In this document: one piece after another, positions 35,402 through 48,242 of the stretch | How positions within the stretch are numbered: the stretch's first letter is position 1 | Layout of the letters: each line of letters starts with the position of its first letter | Source: Gonatopus flavifemur | Lineage: Eukaryota > Arthropoda > Insecta > Hymenoptera > Dryinidae | Length of the DNA: 64,000 nucleotides | Direction: 5' to 3' | Assembly (NCBI GenBank): GCA_018340375.1 | Contig: JAFFJZ010000003.1 | Span: 28,768,001-28,832,000, forward strand | Program-made: the position numbers and the translations under genes | The notes under the pieces: generated by a model | What the model was told of the DNA's origin: nothing | Databases searched by the model: none | The model's input: the letters and a program-made list of their open reading frames with translations, nothing else

Positions 35402-36105
35402 TTATAGAAAATGTATATTCCGATTACGCTCACAGCACTCTTTAACAACTTCTTTGTTACTCTTTCCAGCTCGCTTCATTTGCACCAAAGTATGAACAGA
35501 AATCTTCCGATACCAGCAAATTCCTGTTTTTTTCAACATTGCATATATTTTGGAATTTCAAAAGATATTCAAACATTTGCTGCATATATTGAATTGGACA
35601 TTGAAAAGATGAAAAAAGAGTATCTTTTTCAAGAATTGTTTGGAATCTAACACTCCGACGGGAATTCTAAATCCGTTTAAACTAACGTATCACACTTTTT
35701 TCACAAAGGAGGGAAGTATTAGATTGAAGTAAAATTAATTTGATATTGAAAAATATTTTCAATTTATATGAACTTTGTATGGAATTTCAAATAAAATATT
35801 TGAGAATTGTATATGAATTCTATATAAATCTTACAAAATTTGTGTTTCCCATGTGGGAATGGAAACACGGGCCGCTACTAGCTCACTACTGTTGCCAGAG
35901 GTGCCAGTACTTGCGAATCTAGAGCGACCATTATGGGGCCAGTTGGATTGCCAGTGCTGGCAAAGGAGTTGAAATGATAACACCATTTTACATAAGGGCT
36001 AGTGTAATATTTACCACCACGGCGGTAGCGATATTTGACGTGAGCCTGCTATGGTGAAACTCTGGATCCTGCATTGCAACAGGATCAGTTGATTTGCCAG
36101 AACTA

Positions 36106-36405
36106 CACGGAAAGACCGGGTCTATTAATATTTAGAAAAATGACTGTCAATTTAGGGAAAACGAGGATTGCTGAAAAATATTCGTAGTGAGTCTACTAAA
36201 AATTCATAGTCCATGTATCAACAATTGATAGTCTCACTGTGAAAAATGCCAATGAAACTATCAACTGTTAATATTTTGACCACGGATTTTTGGTAGACTC
36301 ACTACGAATATTTTTCAGCGATCCTCTTTTTCCCTAAATCGACAGTAATTTTTTCTAAACGTTGATAAATTCTTTCTAAATATTAATAGACTCGGTCTTT
36401 CCGTG
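36106..36405. repeat. CACGG MITE, 300 bp, TA target site
   Basis: The ends CACGGAAAGACCGGGTCTAT and its mirror ATAGACTCGGTCTTTCCGTG are flanked by TA (36104-36105, 36406-36407). The arms match over most of their length (GAAAAATATTCGTAGTGAGT against ACTCACTACGAATATTTTTC). It is non-coding. Confidence 0.9.
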
Positions 36406-36409
36406 TAGA

Positions 36410-38260
36410 TGAGAAATGACAAGGAGTCGAAATGATGACATCGTATGTAGAAATTCAAACCTGACCCAGTACTGGCACAGTACCGGTAACCGGAAGTACC
36501 CAGGAGTGATCATATTTTAAGTGAAAAAAAACACAGTAAGTTTGAACTTTGAAAATCTGAATGATTCATTCTTCTCATTTTCGTCATTGGAGAAAGGCAC
36601 TTTGGAAGTGATTTTTTGAAAGTGAGAAACTAAGTCTCTATCACATCAGCCGATCTCCGAGTTGACGACGAATCACTCAAATTGTCATTTATTGTAATGG
36701 GACGGTTGAAGTCATACAATTCACCATAGATTCCGTAGTGGAATAGAGTCAACTCTGGCTCAATGCTGGTGCGATGTCGGCTCACTACAACAGCTGAATT
36801 GCGAGGGTTCGTGATTTTAACGCCAGTCGACGACTAATTTCGTAATCAGTCAGAGTCCTATACATGGGTTGTAAAGTGTCATATTCAATGTGTTCTTTTT
36901 TTTCTCTGCTTCATAGTCAAAAATACTACTTATATTGCAATGTAATGGGGATTTCACAAAAACCTCTTACAACGAGTATTTTATGAAATTCATTTTTGAA
37001 TTCGTTTTAAAATATTCATAAAACATGTAAACGTTCTATATAAAAGTTATATAAAAAATCGGAGAAAAAATTATGTTATGATACTATCTCCAAGAAATGA
37101 AGAAAGGTTATCCTCAAATAACAAAACAAATCCCTTCAAACAATGTTCAATCCACAAGTATTTCGTTTAAAACCAAATTTCATTCATAAAACGGTTCCAT
37201 CGTGATAAAACAATTTTTGTCATTCAAACTTAGATGCCTTGCCTGGTTGGTATTTATTTCTACATTAAGATAATATTTTTTCATAAGTTGTATGAATATT
37301 TATCGTTTTTGGTTTCATTCACGTTTCACTTTTACATCATACAATGATTAGAATACTCAATGAGAAAAAAAAATGACATTTACGAGTGAATACAGCGCAT
37401 TAGGAAACTTGACGAACATTCCAGTGCTCGGTAGAAAAACAACGATAACAAAAAATAGAATTATCAACCGTTGTATGATAATAGCGGTCACCGATACCAT
37501 TATTATGGTGAAACATTCCGGAATCCTATTTTATTTCTATTAGGCTATCTCTCGTTCTGGTTTACCGCAAGAACAGTAGCGGTAGCGGCAAAATCTTCCT
37601 ACGTAATTAATTTATGACTGATAAGCCATAAATTACCTCATTAGCGTGCTTTTATAGTGGTAATAAGCTGGAACTTTTGCATCATCGAGAATAGTGATAA
37701 TTGAGACATATTCTTCATAAAACTCGACTTTTCATGGATTACACAATCACTAAGTACGTTTTTTTTAATCATCCAACATTGTCACGATCGTTGAAAATTA
37801 CATCAGATTTATTTGTTGAATTATGAATTTTATAATTGAAGAATTTGTTATTATTTATTTTTCATAAAGTTTTGAATTGATTTTAAAATAGGATCTTATC
37901 AAAAAAATTGATTTTTATTCGTATTGTTGATTTTCATTTAATTTAAAAACAAAAACTTCAAAATAAATATATATTATACTGACCTCGTTGGAACATTTGT
38001 GGTAGCAATAACTTGAAATCTAGTTTCATTCGCCAAGAAATGTGATTGTGACGTCCAGATAAAGTGGTTGGTTTAAAGTGAAGAAAATGTAGTTAATTTT
38101 AGCTTAAACCACTTTTTCTGCACAATTATCTTTTCTGATTAATAGAATCAGATCTGATTTCTTTCAGTGTAGAACGAAGAGGCCATTATACCGAAATCTG
38201 TCACTTCCTCTTCAAATAGTGGAGAGTGGCCTAACTCGACCAGTGTTCTAAGTCGAACTC
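36410..38260. other. No gene seen
   Basis: Anonymous AT-rich DNA. At 38219 a GGAGAGTGGCCTAACTCGAC word resembles the GAGTGGCCTACGTTGAGACA terminus of other elements. Confidence 0.4.
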
Positions 38261-38265
38261 CTTTA

Positions 38266-38830
38266 CCCGTATGAAAATTGTTGAGCTCCGCCAATGCTTA
38301 CAATAGAATATGGCTTTGCGCAATATTGACAAGCGAACCTTGGCAATCTATGAATATTCAATGTTGCTCAAAACAAGTAAAGTTTTGCACCGATATCGAT
38401 GTTCAACAAATTTCAGTTTTCAGTCGATCATCGGTTCACAATTCCGCCAGGCTTGGCTCTCGCTTGGTTTATCTTTGGTCCAACATTGACTGTACGATAG
38501 ATTCTATTTGAAGTGAGAATCATTTCGGATTGTGGATTTTTGGATATCGGCAATGCGATATCCGTTGATTTACAATTTTAATTGCAAACAAATCAACATC
38601 ACATTCATAATTTGTCTGATTATGGCACAAACAGTTGTTCACAAGAAATTCTCGTTACTTTATTGATCGAGTGTTTCTCGCGAGTAATGAAAGACGTGTA
38701 CAAAACATATATTTTTCATTACAAATTACGCCAGACGGCTTCTACTGCTGATCGATATTGTTTATACTTCTCATGGCAAAATTTAGCGATAAAAGACACC
38801 GAGTTGTTTACGAATGAATGAGGGAACAAC
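38266..38830 (+). repeat. Dispersed inverted-repeat element, copy B (truncated)
   Basis: It starts ACCCGTATGAAAATTGTTGA and is in the same orientation as copy A. It shares CAATAGAATATGG, TGTTCAACAAATTTC, CGATAGATTCTATT, GAGTGTTTCTCGCGAGTAAT and the CTTCTCATGGCAAAATTTAG landmarks. It lacks the distal part and carries deletions relative to copies A and C. Confidence 0.65.
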
Positions 38831-39554
38831 AATAAGATTTCAAATAACATACGGACAAAAGGTACGTATTACGTTAGACAGTCCTGTTGAAAATGAAGCG
38901 TTGAAGTGCAACGGAAGCGTAACAGAAACGCAAGCGAAGAGTCATCTGAGCGTAACCAAGAGCCATCGAAGCGTAATTGAGGAAGGGAATTGAAACATTT
39001 TCATGTTTCATTTGTTTTAACATCCGCTTTTTCCACTTTTGGATTTTCACCAGGGAGTGCTGTCGACATCAGGAAACGACTCAGTGCTCGTTTACTGTAC
39101 AAGACGACGTGCGTACATCGCGTTTCATCGTGTGCACACCACACGGAAAAAGATACGCACTACGTAGACAGTGCTGCTGTCGACACCAAGAAACTCATGA
39201 TACTTGAATTGAATATATAAATGATGCATCCTGCGATAAATATAGAATATATGTACATTAGGAAGACTATGACGATGCATTGCTACAAATTATGGTAAAA
39301 TCCAATCGAAATAATCGAAGTATTTTCCGTATTGTTTTCTCCATGTAATGGTCCGATAAATTCAAATTCTACTGAACTTTCAGCGGTGTTTCATGAAATT
39401 TTAAGAAACACTAGTGAAATTTTGCTTCACATGATTCAATGTTCTTCGATCGTTATTATATAATACAATATTCATGACCAAATTCGCTGTGTGTCACTCA
39501 ATTACTAAACGTTAATGAATTGAATGACACATAGCAAGTTTGGCTATGACTATT

Positions 39555-39839
39555 CCCATACAGCACCGAAAATTTCATTAAGATCGCAGAAATCTAACAT
39601 TTGAAACATTGAAATATTTCTATGACATTGCTGTATGCCACACTGAGGTTCCAGGGTCCCTTCAGAAATATTGCAATGTCCGCTAATCTTACATTTCAAT
39701 GCAATGTTTCTGAATTATTTCTGCAATGTTTCAATTGACAGATTTTGAACATATGTCTGTGAAAGAATACTTAAATGTAATGAAGGAGAAAGATTGAAAT
39801 GTAAATAAGACATTACTGAAATCTGTGATGCTGTATGGG
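39555..39839. repeat. ACAGCA-family MITE, 285 bp
   Basis: CCCATACAGCACCGAAAATT at the left is mirrored by TCTGTGATGCTGTATGGG at the right. The interior repeats GAAACATTG/CAATGTTTC hairpin words many times. Confidence 0.7.
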
Positions 39840-39989
39840 TTGTTTTATGTAATAACGATTGAAGAACAGTCATATAAAGCAAAATTTCAGTAATGTTTCT
39901 TGTAATTTCATGAAACATCGCTGGAAGTTCAATAACATGTGGATTTATAGTTAGTAATATTTATCCATACAATAAAAGTTACTGTGCAA

Positions 39990-40500
39990 CCGTTGCTCTA
40001 ACGTTGTTTACCAAGTTCACGCAAAGTTGCTGGGAATTCGCTACGCATGTGACTGAGAGTTTCATGAAACCGAGCGACTTCCCAGCAACACGATAACAAC
40101 TCAAGCTAAGATCCTAGATTTACAGCACATTGTTGCGCATTTGGCGACACAACGTCCCTGCAAATTGCTTCAAATTGTTGTTGCATATTTGCTCAGCATT
40201 TTGCTGTTAGGGTAGATCAAACAAGTATATTACTACCTAGACAGCAAAGTGCTAGAAAAGTTCGCGACAACTTCCCAGCAACACGGAGCAACTGTTGTTG
40301 GGAAGTTGCTAGAAGGTTGTGTCGCCAAATGCGCAGCAACGTGCAATGAACTTGAAAGTTGTTGTCATGATGCTGCGAAGGTTTTTGGATACATGAAGCG
40401 ATGATACGTGAGATCAAACAATCCTCCAACAACAAAACACAAACTGGTGCAGCAACACTGAAGCAACAGTAGTTGCACTGCAACTTTTGCTGTCAGGGTA
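39990..40500. repeat. Two related repeats rich in AGCAAC/GTTGCT words, opposed
   Basis: The left part ends TTTTGCTGTTAGGG (about 40213) and the right part starts CTAGACAGCAAAGTGCTAG (about 40238) and ends TTTTGCTGTCAGGG. Both contain TTGTGTCGCCAAATGCGC, in inverted orientation. They appear to be two ACAGCA-family members back to back. The open frames here are low-complexity by-products. Confidence 0.5.
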
Positions 40501-40509
40501 TTTACCGAA

Positions 40510-42160
40510 CCTCCAAATTGCTCTTCTCTCAGTGTATGCATCCTCAAATGGTTTGAAGTTTCAAGATTTGGTATCCAAACATGAATAAATGATGATCTTC
40601 TATGATGCATAGAAAAAAAATGGAAATTAATGACAAAAGATAGTCCTTTCCAAAAAAAAATCCAAATATATCATAAAAAAAGAACGTTTATAAATTAGAT
40701 AGGAATTAATACCATCTGTAACATTTGAAAATCAAAGAATTTCAAAAACATCATGAATGATTGAAGGAGTATCTTTGTTATTGAAGCGTTGACACTGTTA
40801 TTGCATCAAGTGTCAAGAGACTTGAGCTTGAAAGAAGCTCTTCTCATGAGCACATCTACCTCCAACTTGACTAACCGAGAGCATCATTTTATCCGCTCAA
40901 CTTAACACGACGAACGGTTACAGCAAAGTTACGACTCTCTTCTCTCTTCCTCCATTTCTCCACCTTCCTCTTTCCACCGAGGAAGCCTGAAATGCTTTAA
41001 GTAGACCCTTTATGAACTATACTTTATGAATTTGTCGAAGTGGCTTCGATGCTTATACGATGGTTTCGTTAGCACGCCCTAAGCCATTTACCATCCAATA
41101 AAGAAAAAGATTAAAATGAAGAAAGTGGAAGGAGAAGAGAAGGTAGAGGAGATAAGAAAAAAGGAATAATAATAACTCGCGTTTACTCTTCATTTCCACA
41201 TCGATGATATATGAAAAAAGGTAGAAAACCAAACGTATTTCTCGGATTGATACAGATGTTGGTATGCTTATCGTACGATCTATCATATTTTCGAAATGCC
41301 TCATTAATTAGAGAGATTAAGACCCCCTAAGAGAGTCCCAGTGATCAACAATACACACACCTAATATTACAAACAGAACCGTATCTACGTATATAAGATC
41401 ATAACTTAGTACGCGTTAAAATACTTACACACACCTAAAGGTATAGCACATTCTAATGTAAGCGCGCGTGAACGTGTGCATGAGATTTAACAAGGGTCTG
41501 ACAGCCTCGTTGCCGTTGTTATTTATTGGTTATGTCGGCGCATCTCTCACATCTCCGCTGAGAGAAACATCTTTGTTCTCTCTCTCTCACCATAACCTTC
41601 TCGCTAACGTTTACTTTTCTATCTCGATCTTCCTCGCGAACCTCGTGCAAACGTTAAAAATACACAATTTATCAACACACGCGTGTAAATACGTGTATGT
41701 CCCTTCGTATATCCATAAAAGATAGTTCAAACATATAAGCTATGAATATCATTATTTGCTTTTGTACGCTATCGTGAGGTTAATTCGTTGCATTCCCCAG
41801 GCTTTATCAATTCATCAAGACACTGCACTGTCCCAATCATGGAGAGTTCTTTCTCACTTTAGTGCTAGATTTCATCCCCTAATCGTGAGGGGTGTCCGCA
41901 GAAAAAATCGGTTTTTGTCCCAGTATCTGTGGATTTCCATTTGTATTTGTCTAGCATTTTCTGCAGGGACTTGTGATTTTTATTCTACATCAGAAATAAA
42001 ACATTCTCCTGCCACTTTGAGAAACTCCCTAGTAGAAAATTTAATATGAAGAACGTCGAGTGTAGATGAAGCACGCTTGAATCCAGTTGAGGGTCTAACA
42101 TGAATGGATGCGGAAAAAGGATAAGATTCTGATCAGAAAAACAAACATTTCCCAAGAATA
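40510..42160. other. No gene seen
   Basis: Mostly anonymous, less AT-monotonous than the flanks, with pyrimidine-rich runs (CTCTCTTCTCTCTTCCTCC at 40938) that create open frames. No coding motif is recognised. Confidence 0.4.
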
Positions 42161-42168
42161 TGTCTCTA

Positions 42169-42417
42169 CACTGTAAAAAAAAATTTGTTGAATTCCAAAC
42201 AAGAATGCTTGGAAATTGACAAACTTGGTTTGGAAAAATAATTTCCGAACCTTTTTTGTAAATTGCCAAACAAAAGTTTGTAAATTTGCAACAATCTTCG
42301 TGAAATCACAAAATTTTTTGAATGTTTACAAACTTTTGTTTGGTAATTTACAAAAAAAGTTTGTGTAAAAAAATTCCAAACTTCTTTGGCAGTTTAGGAA
42401 GTATATTTTTTACAGTG
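42169..42417. repeat. CACTGTAAAAAA MITE, 249 bp, TA target site
   Basis: The ends CACTGTAAAAAAAAATT and TATTTTTTACAGTG are flanked by TA (42167-42168, 42418-42419). The interior is a series of opposed AAACTTTTGTTTGG/CCAAACAAAAGTTT words. Confidence 0.8.
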
Positions 42418-42755
42418 TATTGTACTCAACTGCTCTTTTTGTCACATCACATAATGGCATTAAAATTGTTGAGGATTTGTAAATTATTTTTCCCATATGA
42501 AATTTGATTAAAATCAAATCATATGAGATGAACCAAAGCACGCTTTCATAATTTTGTCAAGCATTTGGCATTCGATTCCACTGTGGTGCCATAACGAATC
42601 CACTATTCCGAATTCTGAAATTCTGACAACACATTCGTAATCAGCGACCCCACAAACTTTGAAGTACACGTGAGAAGGGAATTCGTTGGAATTACAGGTT
42701 GCTACAGGTTATGTAATCCAGAAAAATAATCAAACACACATGATTTGGAAGTATA

Positions 42756-43821
42756 CTGGGTGATTCAAAATTGTCGTACACTTTTCTGAGAGCAGATTCT
42801 TGATGGAATTCTGAGAAGATTTTGGTCCGGAATATTCAGATCTGATCCTTAGATGAGCATTTTTTAATTTTTTGAAAAATCCAAATACCTTGGAAGTACC
42901 ATCTTCCTGAATCTTAAATCCAACACCATTCTCTAAGTCAGATCACGGGGTATCCCTTGAAAAAAAAAACAACAAAATTACCCGAAGAAAACATGAAGCT
43001 TCAGTGAACGTTTAGATCAGATATGTATAGATCGGGCCGAACGTTCATTAGAGCGAACTTTTAGATTCACGAACGTTTGACAAAGGTTCTACGGACGTTG
43101 AAATGTCCGCCCCGAAATACGTTCCGGAAACATAGATCGAACGTTCGCTGAAGGTTCATCGAAGGTTTGACGAAACTTCACAAAAATATCTATACTTATA
43201 TTAATGTTGATCAATCTATATGAGAAATAAATTAATTAATACACATAAATTATTATAAATTAATCTGAGTGTAGATGTTTTTGTGAAGCTTCCTCAAACC
43301 TTCGATGAACCTTCAATGAACGTTCCATCTGTGTTGCCTGAAAGTATTTTGAGGCGGACATTTCAACCTTCGTAGTACCTTTGACAAACGTTTGTGAATC
43401 TAAAAGTTAGCTTTCATAAACCTTCGATCCGATCCATACAGATCTAATCTGAACGTTCACTGAACCTTCATGTTCTCTTCGGGTAATTTAGCCTCCTTCG
43501 TTGTGGAGTTTTAGCGATTTAAAGTGGTTGAATTCTGATTGGCTGGAATGCAAAAGATTTCAAACCGCTATAACTCCACAACGAACGAAGCTAAATTAGA
43601 TTTTTTTCCAGGGATACCCCGTGATCTGACTCACAGAATGGTGTTGGATTCAAGAGTCAGAAATATGGTACTTCCGAGGTATTTGGATTTTTTGAAAAAT
43701 CAAAAAATGCTCATACCTCCGGATCTAAGGATCAGATCTGAATATTCCGGACTAAAATCTTTCCAGAATTCCATCAAGAATCTGCTCTCAGAAGAATGTA
43801 TGGCAATTTTGAATCACCCAG
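42756..43821. repeat. CTGGGTGATTC palindromic element with a nested 503 bp element
   Basis: CTGGGTGATTCAAAATTG at the left is mirrored by CAATTTTGAATCACCCAG at the right, with TA on both sides (42754-42755, 43822-43823). The arms are long inverted copies (GAGAGCAGATTCTTGATGGA against CCATCAAGAATCTGCTCTC). The left arm ends where the 42981-43483 element begins. The 151-codon open frame starting 43539 lies in the right arm and runs into the next repeat, so it is not a gene. Confidence 0.82.
42981..43483. repeat. CCCGAAGA foldback element, 503 bp, copy 1 (nested)
   Basis: CCCGAAGAAAACATGAAGCT at the left is mirrored by TCATGTTCTCTTCGGG at the right, flanked by TA. Both arms carry the same GAACGTTC, GGCGGACATTTCAAC and CCTTCGATGAACCTTC words in opposite orientation. 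Length is identical to copy 2. Confidence 0.88.
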
Positions 43822-43944
43822 TATATAATTACATATTACATAGAAAAATTCATGATGAATGGAACTATAAAAATCCTTCTTCATGCATTTTTTACGCCAC
43901 CTCCTTCGTTGAAATCTTTTCAGAAACCTTCAAAGGAATCAAGA

Positions 43945-44447
43945 CCCGAAGAGAACATGAAGCTTCAGCGAACGTTCAGATCAGATGTGTATAGATCGAG
44001 CCGAAGGTTCATTAGAGCTACCTTTTAGATTCACAAACGTTTGACAAAGGTTCTACGGACGTTGAAATGTCCGCTTCGAAATACGTTCAGGAAACATAGA
44101 TGGAACGTTCACTGAAGGTTCGTCGAAGGTTTGACGAAGCTTCACAAAAATATCTATACTTATATTAATTTTCATCAATTTATATGAAAAATAAATAAAT
44201 TAATAAACATAAATTATTATAAATTAATCCAAGTGTAGATATTTTTGTGGAGCTTCCTCAAACCTTCGATGAACCTTCAATGAACGTTCCATCTATGTTT
44301 CCTGAAAGTATTTTCAGGCGGACATTTCAACGTTCATAGTACTTTTGACAAACGTTTGTGAATCTAAAAGTTAGCTTTCATGAACCTTCGATCCGATCTC
44401 TACAAATCTAATCTGAACGTTCGCTGAAGCTTCATGTTCTCTTCGGG
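43945..44447. repeat. CCCGAAGA foldback element, 503 bp, copy 2
   Basis: It has the same ends as copy 1 (CCCGAAGAGAACATGAAGCT and AGCTTCATGTTCTCTTCGGG), the same length and very similar sequence throughout. It is flanked by GA on both sides (43943-43944, 44448-44449). Confidence 0.88.
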
Positions 44448-44555
44448 GAAGGTTAATCAATTCACTTGATGCAAAGAAAATCCTCATTTATTGTATTTTG
44501 AAGAGGTCATTTGTTTCGACTGCACTCTAGGTATACAATTTGGTTAGAAGCTATA

Positions 44556-45044
44556 CACTGTTAGAAATTTCGAGGTGTAAACTAATTGTGTTGAGTGGTT
44601 AAATTCTCAAAGTTCAAATTCGGGGTGAAAAGTACTCCGATGAATATGGTTTAATGAAAAATCGGAGTTAATTTTGTGTTAGGTTTTCAGCCCAACACCG
44701 TAAAAATACAAAACTTTCATGTAACACAATTGTGTGTTTGAAAATACACCGTGCGGTGTGGGTGGATTGAAGGTCGATTGTCATTTGTTGATATTTACAT
44801 TGAACATGCGAAGTTACACCGAGTTGTGTCAGATTTGTCCGTTAGACTGAATCATCGATGTTAGTGTTTTGTCAAACGAGAAATCATTTGGAAAATTATA
44901 AAGTTTGAAAATTACGATGGAAGAAGATAAGTGAAATCTCCCAACTTTGTTCAATTTCAATTAAAATTATTTGAACGTTTGCTACATTCTGAAGAACGGG
45001 CTATTCAAGTGGTGAGTAATGGTTACAGTTCACTTTTCTCAGTG
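44556..45044. repeat. Candidate CACTG MITE, 489 bp, TA flanked
   Basis: The ends CACTGTTAGAAATTT and CACTTTTCTCAGTG are flanked by TA on both sides. The arms match only weakly, so the assignment is tentative. The interior carries repeated GTGTAA/TTACAC and GTTGTGTCAG words. Confidence 0.45.
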
Positions 45045-45152
45045 TACAGTCTTCTGCCATTTATCGGGTAGTAGATAAATGCCTTCACGATAGAAACTGA
45101 GAACAGACATGAAAATATAAATAAAGCATTGCGAAAAGATTAAAGGTTCTTC

Positions 45153-45791
45153 GGGACCGTCCATATATTACGTAACGCATTTCTCTGACAATCTCAGTAC
45201 CCCCCCCCCCCCTACCTAACATGTCAGTCACTCTGCACCCCCCTGCCGTTACGTAACAATTGAATTTCCTAATAGTTTTGAATATCCTATGAATAAGAAA
45301 TAAAACTGATCAATTAAATCAATTACTCCATCAATTTATTCTATTTTGTATTCAATTATTTACTTAGTCATGAATCATTTATATAGTTCATTGAGAGCAA
45401 CAGATTTGTTAGATTTCGAGAACTGCATTAATTTTCACTTGTGACAAAATATATTTCAATAAATGTTTGGAAATCGCTTATCTCATTTTTACGATATTGT
45501 AGATTCGAAGATTACGAATATTGTAAAAAAAGTACCCGCACAGCAACACAGTTCAGTTTGAATTCTTAATGCATTCAGTTTGAATTCTTATAGTTTAAAA
45601 TGAATTTATTATAAACTCTTTCTGAACTGATTCAAATTTTAAACGCTGAATATCCAAGTTTTATTATACGCTTTATGGAATTTTGCGCATAGTGTTAGGA
45701 AAAAGCATATTTTTGGCTGTTACGTACTGTTGCTCTAGAACCCCCCCCCCTCCCTCCCCCAAATAGCGTTACGTAAAGTATGCATGCTCCC
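45153..45791. repeat. Inverted-repeat element with TTACGTAACGC ends
   Basis: The left end GGGACCGTCCATATATTACG then TAACGC is mirrored by GCGTTACGTAAAGTATGCAT then GCTCCC at the right. Long C runs lie inside both ends (45203-45216 and 45740-45749), oriented so that the arms are not simply symmetrical. TTACGTAACGC termini of this kind are familiar from repeats in many invertebrate genomes. Confidence 0.65.
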
Positions 45792-45799
45792 TTTTTGGC

Positions 45800-46435
45800 T
45801 AAGATTTTCAAGAAAAATTTGTTTTGCAAACATTTTTATCTCATAGAAAAAATTGAGATATCGTTTTGAAAATTTGTAGGTATGTTTATTAAATATTGAA
45901 TATTACAAAAAATTTTCGTGTGTTATACTAATTCGAACAAAAACACACCAAAAAATGACGGTGGGAGTGATTTGGGGCGACCGGATGATCTAAAAACAAC
46001 AAATGGCAAATCATTCCTTGTTGAAGTGCCTACCGCATGGACTAGGATATTTTTTTTTAATCTAAAATAACAAAATGGCGGCGAATTTTCGAAAAAATCG
46101 AATTCTGAGAGTGGAAAATCAGATGCAAATTGCACAATTTTTGACCAATCAAACGGATCCTAGTTCACGCGATAGCCACTTCAGCAAGGGACAATTTGCC
46201 ATTTTTTTTGTTTTTTTTTCCAGATCATCCGGTCGTCCCAAATCACTCCCACTGTCATTTTTTAGTGTTTTTTGGTGTTCAAATTGGTTTAATGAAAAAC
46301 AACTTTGTTCAAATCTGGAAACAATTTTTTTGGTAATATTTAAGGTCTAATAAACATACACATAAATTTTCAAAACGATATCTCACTTTTTTCTATGAGA
46401 AAAAATTTTTCCAGAAAGACCTCTTAAGTAACCTA
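45800..46435. repeat. Palindromic element, about 635 bp
   Basis: The arms mirror each other: GAGATATCGTTTTGAAAATT against AATTTTCAAAACGATATCTC, and GGGCGACCGGATGATCT against AGATCATCCGGTCGTCCC. A single arm relative is at 32415-32640. Open frames on both strands (45923-46350) are mirror images of each other and are not genes. Confidence 0.75.
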
Positions 46436-48037
46436 TAGATTGCTAATAAACGGATGAAATAATAAAACTCCTTGAACGCAGTTGTTTCTTCCTTGCACAT
46501 ATTCCGTGGCCTACAGTATGAGACGCAAAAACATTCAATGACTACTAGTATGCATGACTAGTATGCGTGCATGATCATGGATGATTTTTCCCCCGAAGGA
46601 TTATAAAATCTCTCATCAGTGTTAGATTCAAAATGTTTCTCTCCCAAGGCAGTTAAGGATTCTTCAAATGAGGAACAACTAACAGTCAGTCATATAGAAT
46701 AAATTTGTAACAAATTCCTCTTTTCTTGAATTTCAAATGACTTTGTCTCGAGAATGGATGCGATTATTTTTTCATATTGTCTCACGTATACAATATTAGA
46801 TACATTTACGAACCATACGGGTGAACGGCAGTATCATCTCACATGGTACGAACGAGCAAAAGAAGGGACTAGAGCACGATAAATAAATTCTAACTCCATT
46901 CAAGTAAGTGGTTATGTTTTTAACACGTGCTAGCTGCCTATAGCCTCTAAACGCGTTTGCTCGTTTCTCCGCCTTTTTCTCCACCTTCTTCTTGAACAAG
47001 CTCTTATAACTGACTGGTAGCAAGAGGCACGTACGTGTGGGACGCTGTCATATAAAATTGAATGGCAAATAACTTCAAGACGCATCAACTTGAATGTATA
47101 AAATTATATTGAAAATTCATAATCGTTCGCGTATCGCATATCAAATACATCACAATATTGATCTCCGTTTAACTTATAAATAGTATGAGTTATTTTATAA
47201 CTTCCATCCTGTAGTACTCAGCGTTCATTTTTCTATGCTCATCAATGATAATGTGAAACAGGAGGAAGTATTCTTCCGATTCCTTTTACCGTGAACATAA
47301 AGAAATCATTCTAAATATGGTCGATGTTCTGGTTCCTTCAAGCGATTGTAAAAAAATATAGTAAATTAGTTTCATACGCAATGCGAGGTACAAAATACCA
47401 GTTAATTATCAGCATTAACGAATGGAATCATCGTAATCCTGTTGCGGTATATCGTGGTACACGCTTACGTGTATACAAACGGTTGGGAAATCACAACGTA
47501 GACCCCTGCTACGACAGATTCGTCTGTCAGAGACGTGTCCCGTGAGATAAGTGCCGCTTCCCTTCCTCTCATTACTTTTACGTTGACTAAGCGTCCTCCA
47601 GGGTACATGCATCCTCATACATGCGAATCGGGAAAATTTTCCCTCAAAATAGGGGATGGCGTATACTTCAAGCGGGGTATGATTGTTACGGTAACAACAG
47701 CCATCAGGTCAAGCAATTGCACAAAACCGCGAAGCTGACGTTGGTCTGTTGGCTCTCGTTACCGTTTTAATCGTTTCATCAACTCGTTACGATACGAATG
47801 GGACGCCATTTTATAGATAATTGAACCTATCTGTAACGAAAAAATGCTTGTTGATTTTGCTTGAGAAAAATCGATCTTGTTCTAGCGTATGAAAGTTCCC
47901 TTGGAAAATAATATAATATATTATTCTTTGAAATACTGGTTAACAAATTCAATTGTCTTCGTTATTTATTTTATTATATAAAAAAATCCTTGTGTGTTGA
48001 GCGTGGGAAAGAATGGAATCATTCATTTAATCGAATC
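46436..48037. other. No gene seen
   Basis: Anonymous DNA, somewhat less AT-rich around 47400-47770. Several short open frames on both strands carry no recognisable motif. Confidence 0.4.
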
Positions 48038-48207
48038 CACGGAAAAAAGAATATGGAGAAATTTATCATGTAGGATGGCAATGCGTCGCTTTAAGCCTTT
48101 AAATGGGAATTATTTGACAACATATTTTGTAAAAATTTCCATTTAAAGGCTTGAAGCGACGCATTGTCATCCTACATGGTAAATTTCTTCCACTTATTGT
48201 TTCCGTG
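48038..48207. repeat. CACGG MITE, 170 bp, uninterrupted relative of 15509-16203
   Basis: The ends CACGGAAAAAAGAATATGGA and TTGTTTCCGTG surround a compact hairpin with CATCCTACATG-like loops and the arms GGCAATGCGTCGCTTTAAGC and GCTTGAAGCGACGCATTGTC. The right flank is TA. It lies just beyond the end of copy C of the dispersed element. Confidence 0.85.
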
Positions 48208-48242
48208 TAAAAATGCTTCATGAATGGTTCATTAAGTGTACT

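Noticed and set aside
43539..43994. 151-codon + strand open frame
   Set aside because: It runs through the arm of one palindromic element and into a separate 503 bp element, and the mirror arm carries the same sequence on the other strand.
45203..45216. Long C run as a functional G-quadruplex or origin
   Set aside because: It belongs to the TTACGTAACGC-ended repeat, with a counterpart near the other end.
45923..46350. Open frames on both strands sharing a SSGRPKSLP peptide
   Set aside because: The shared peptide is the signature of two mirrored arms of one palindrome.
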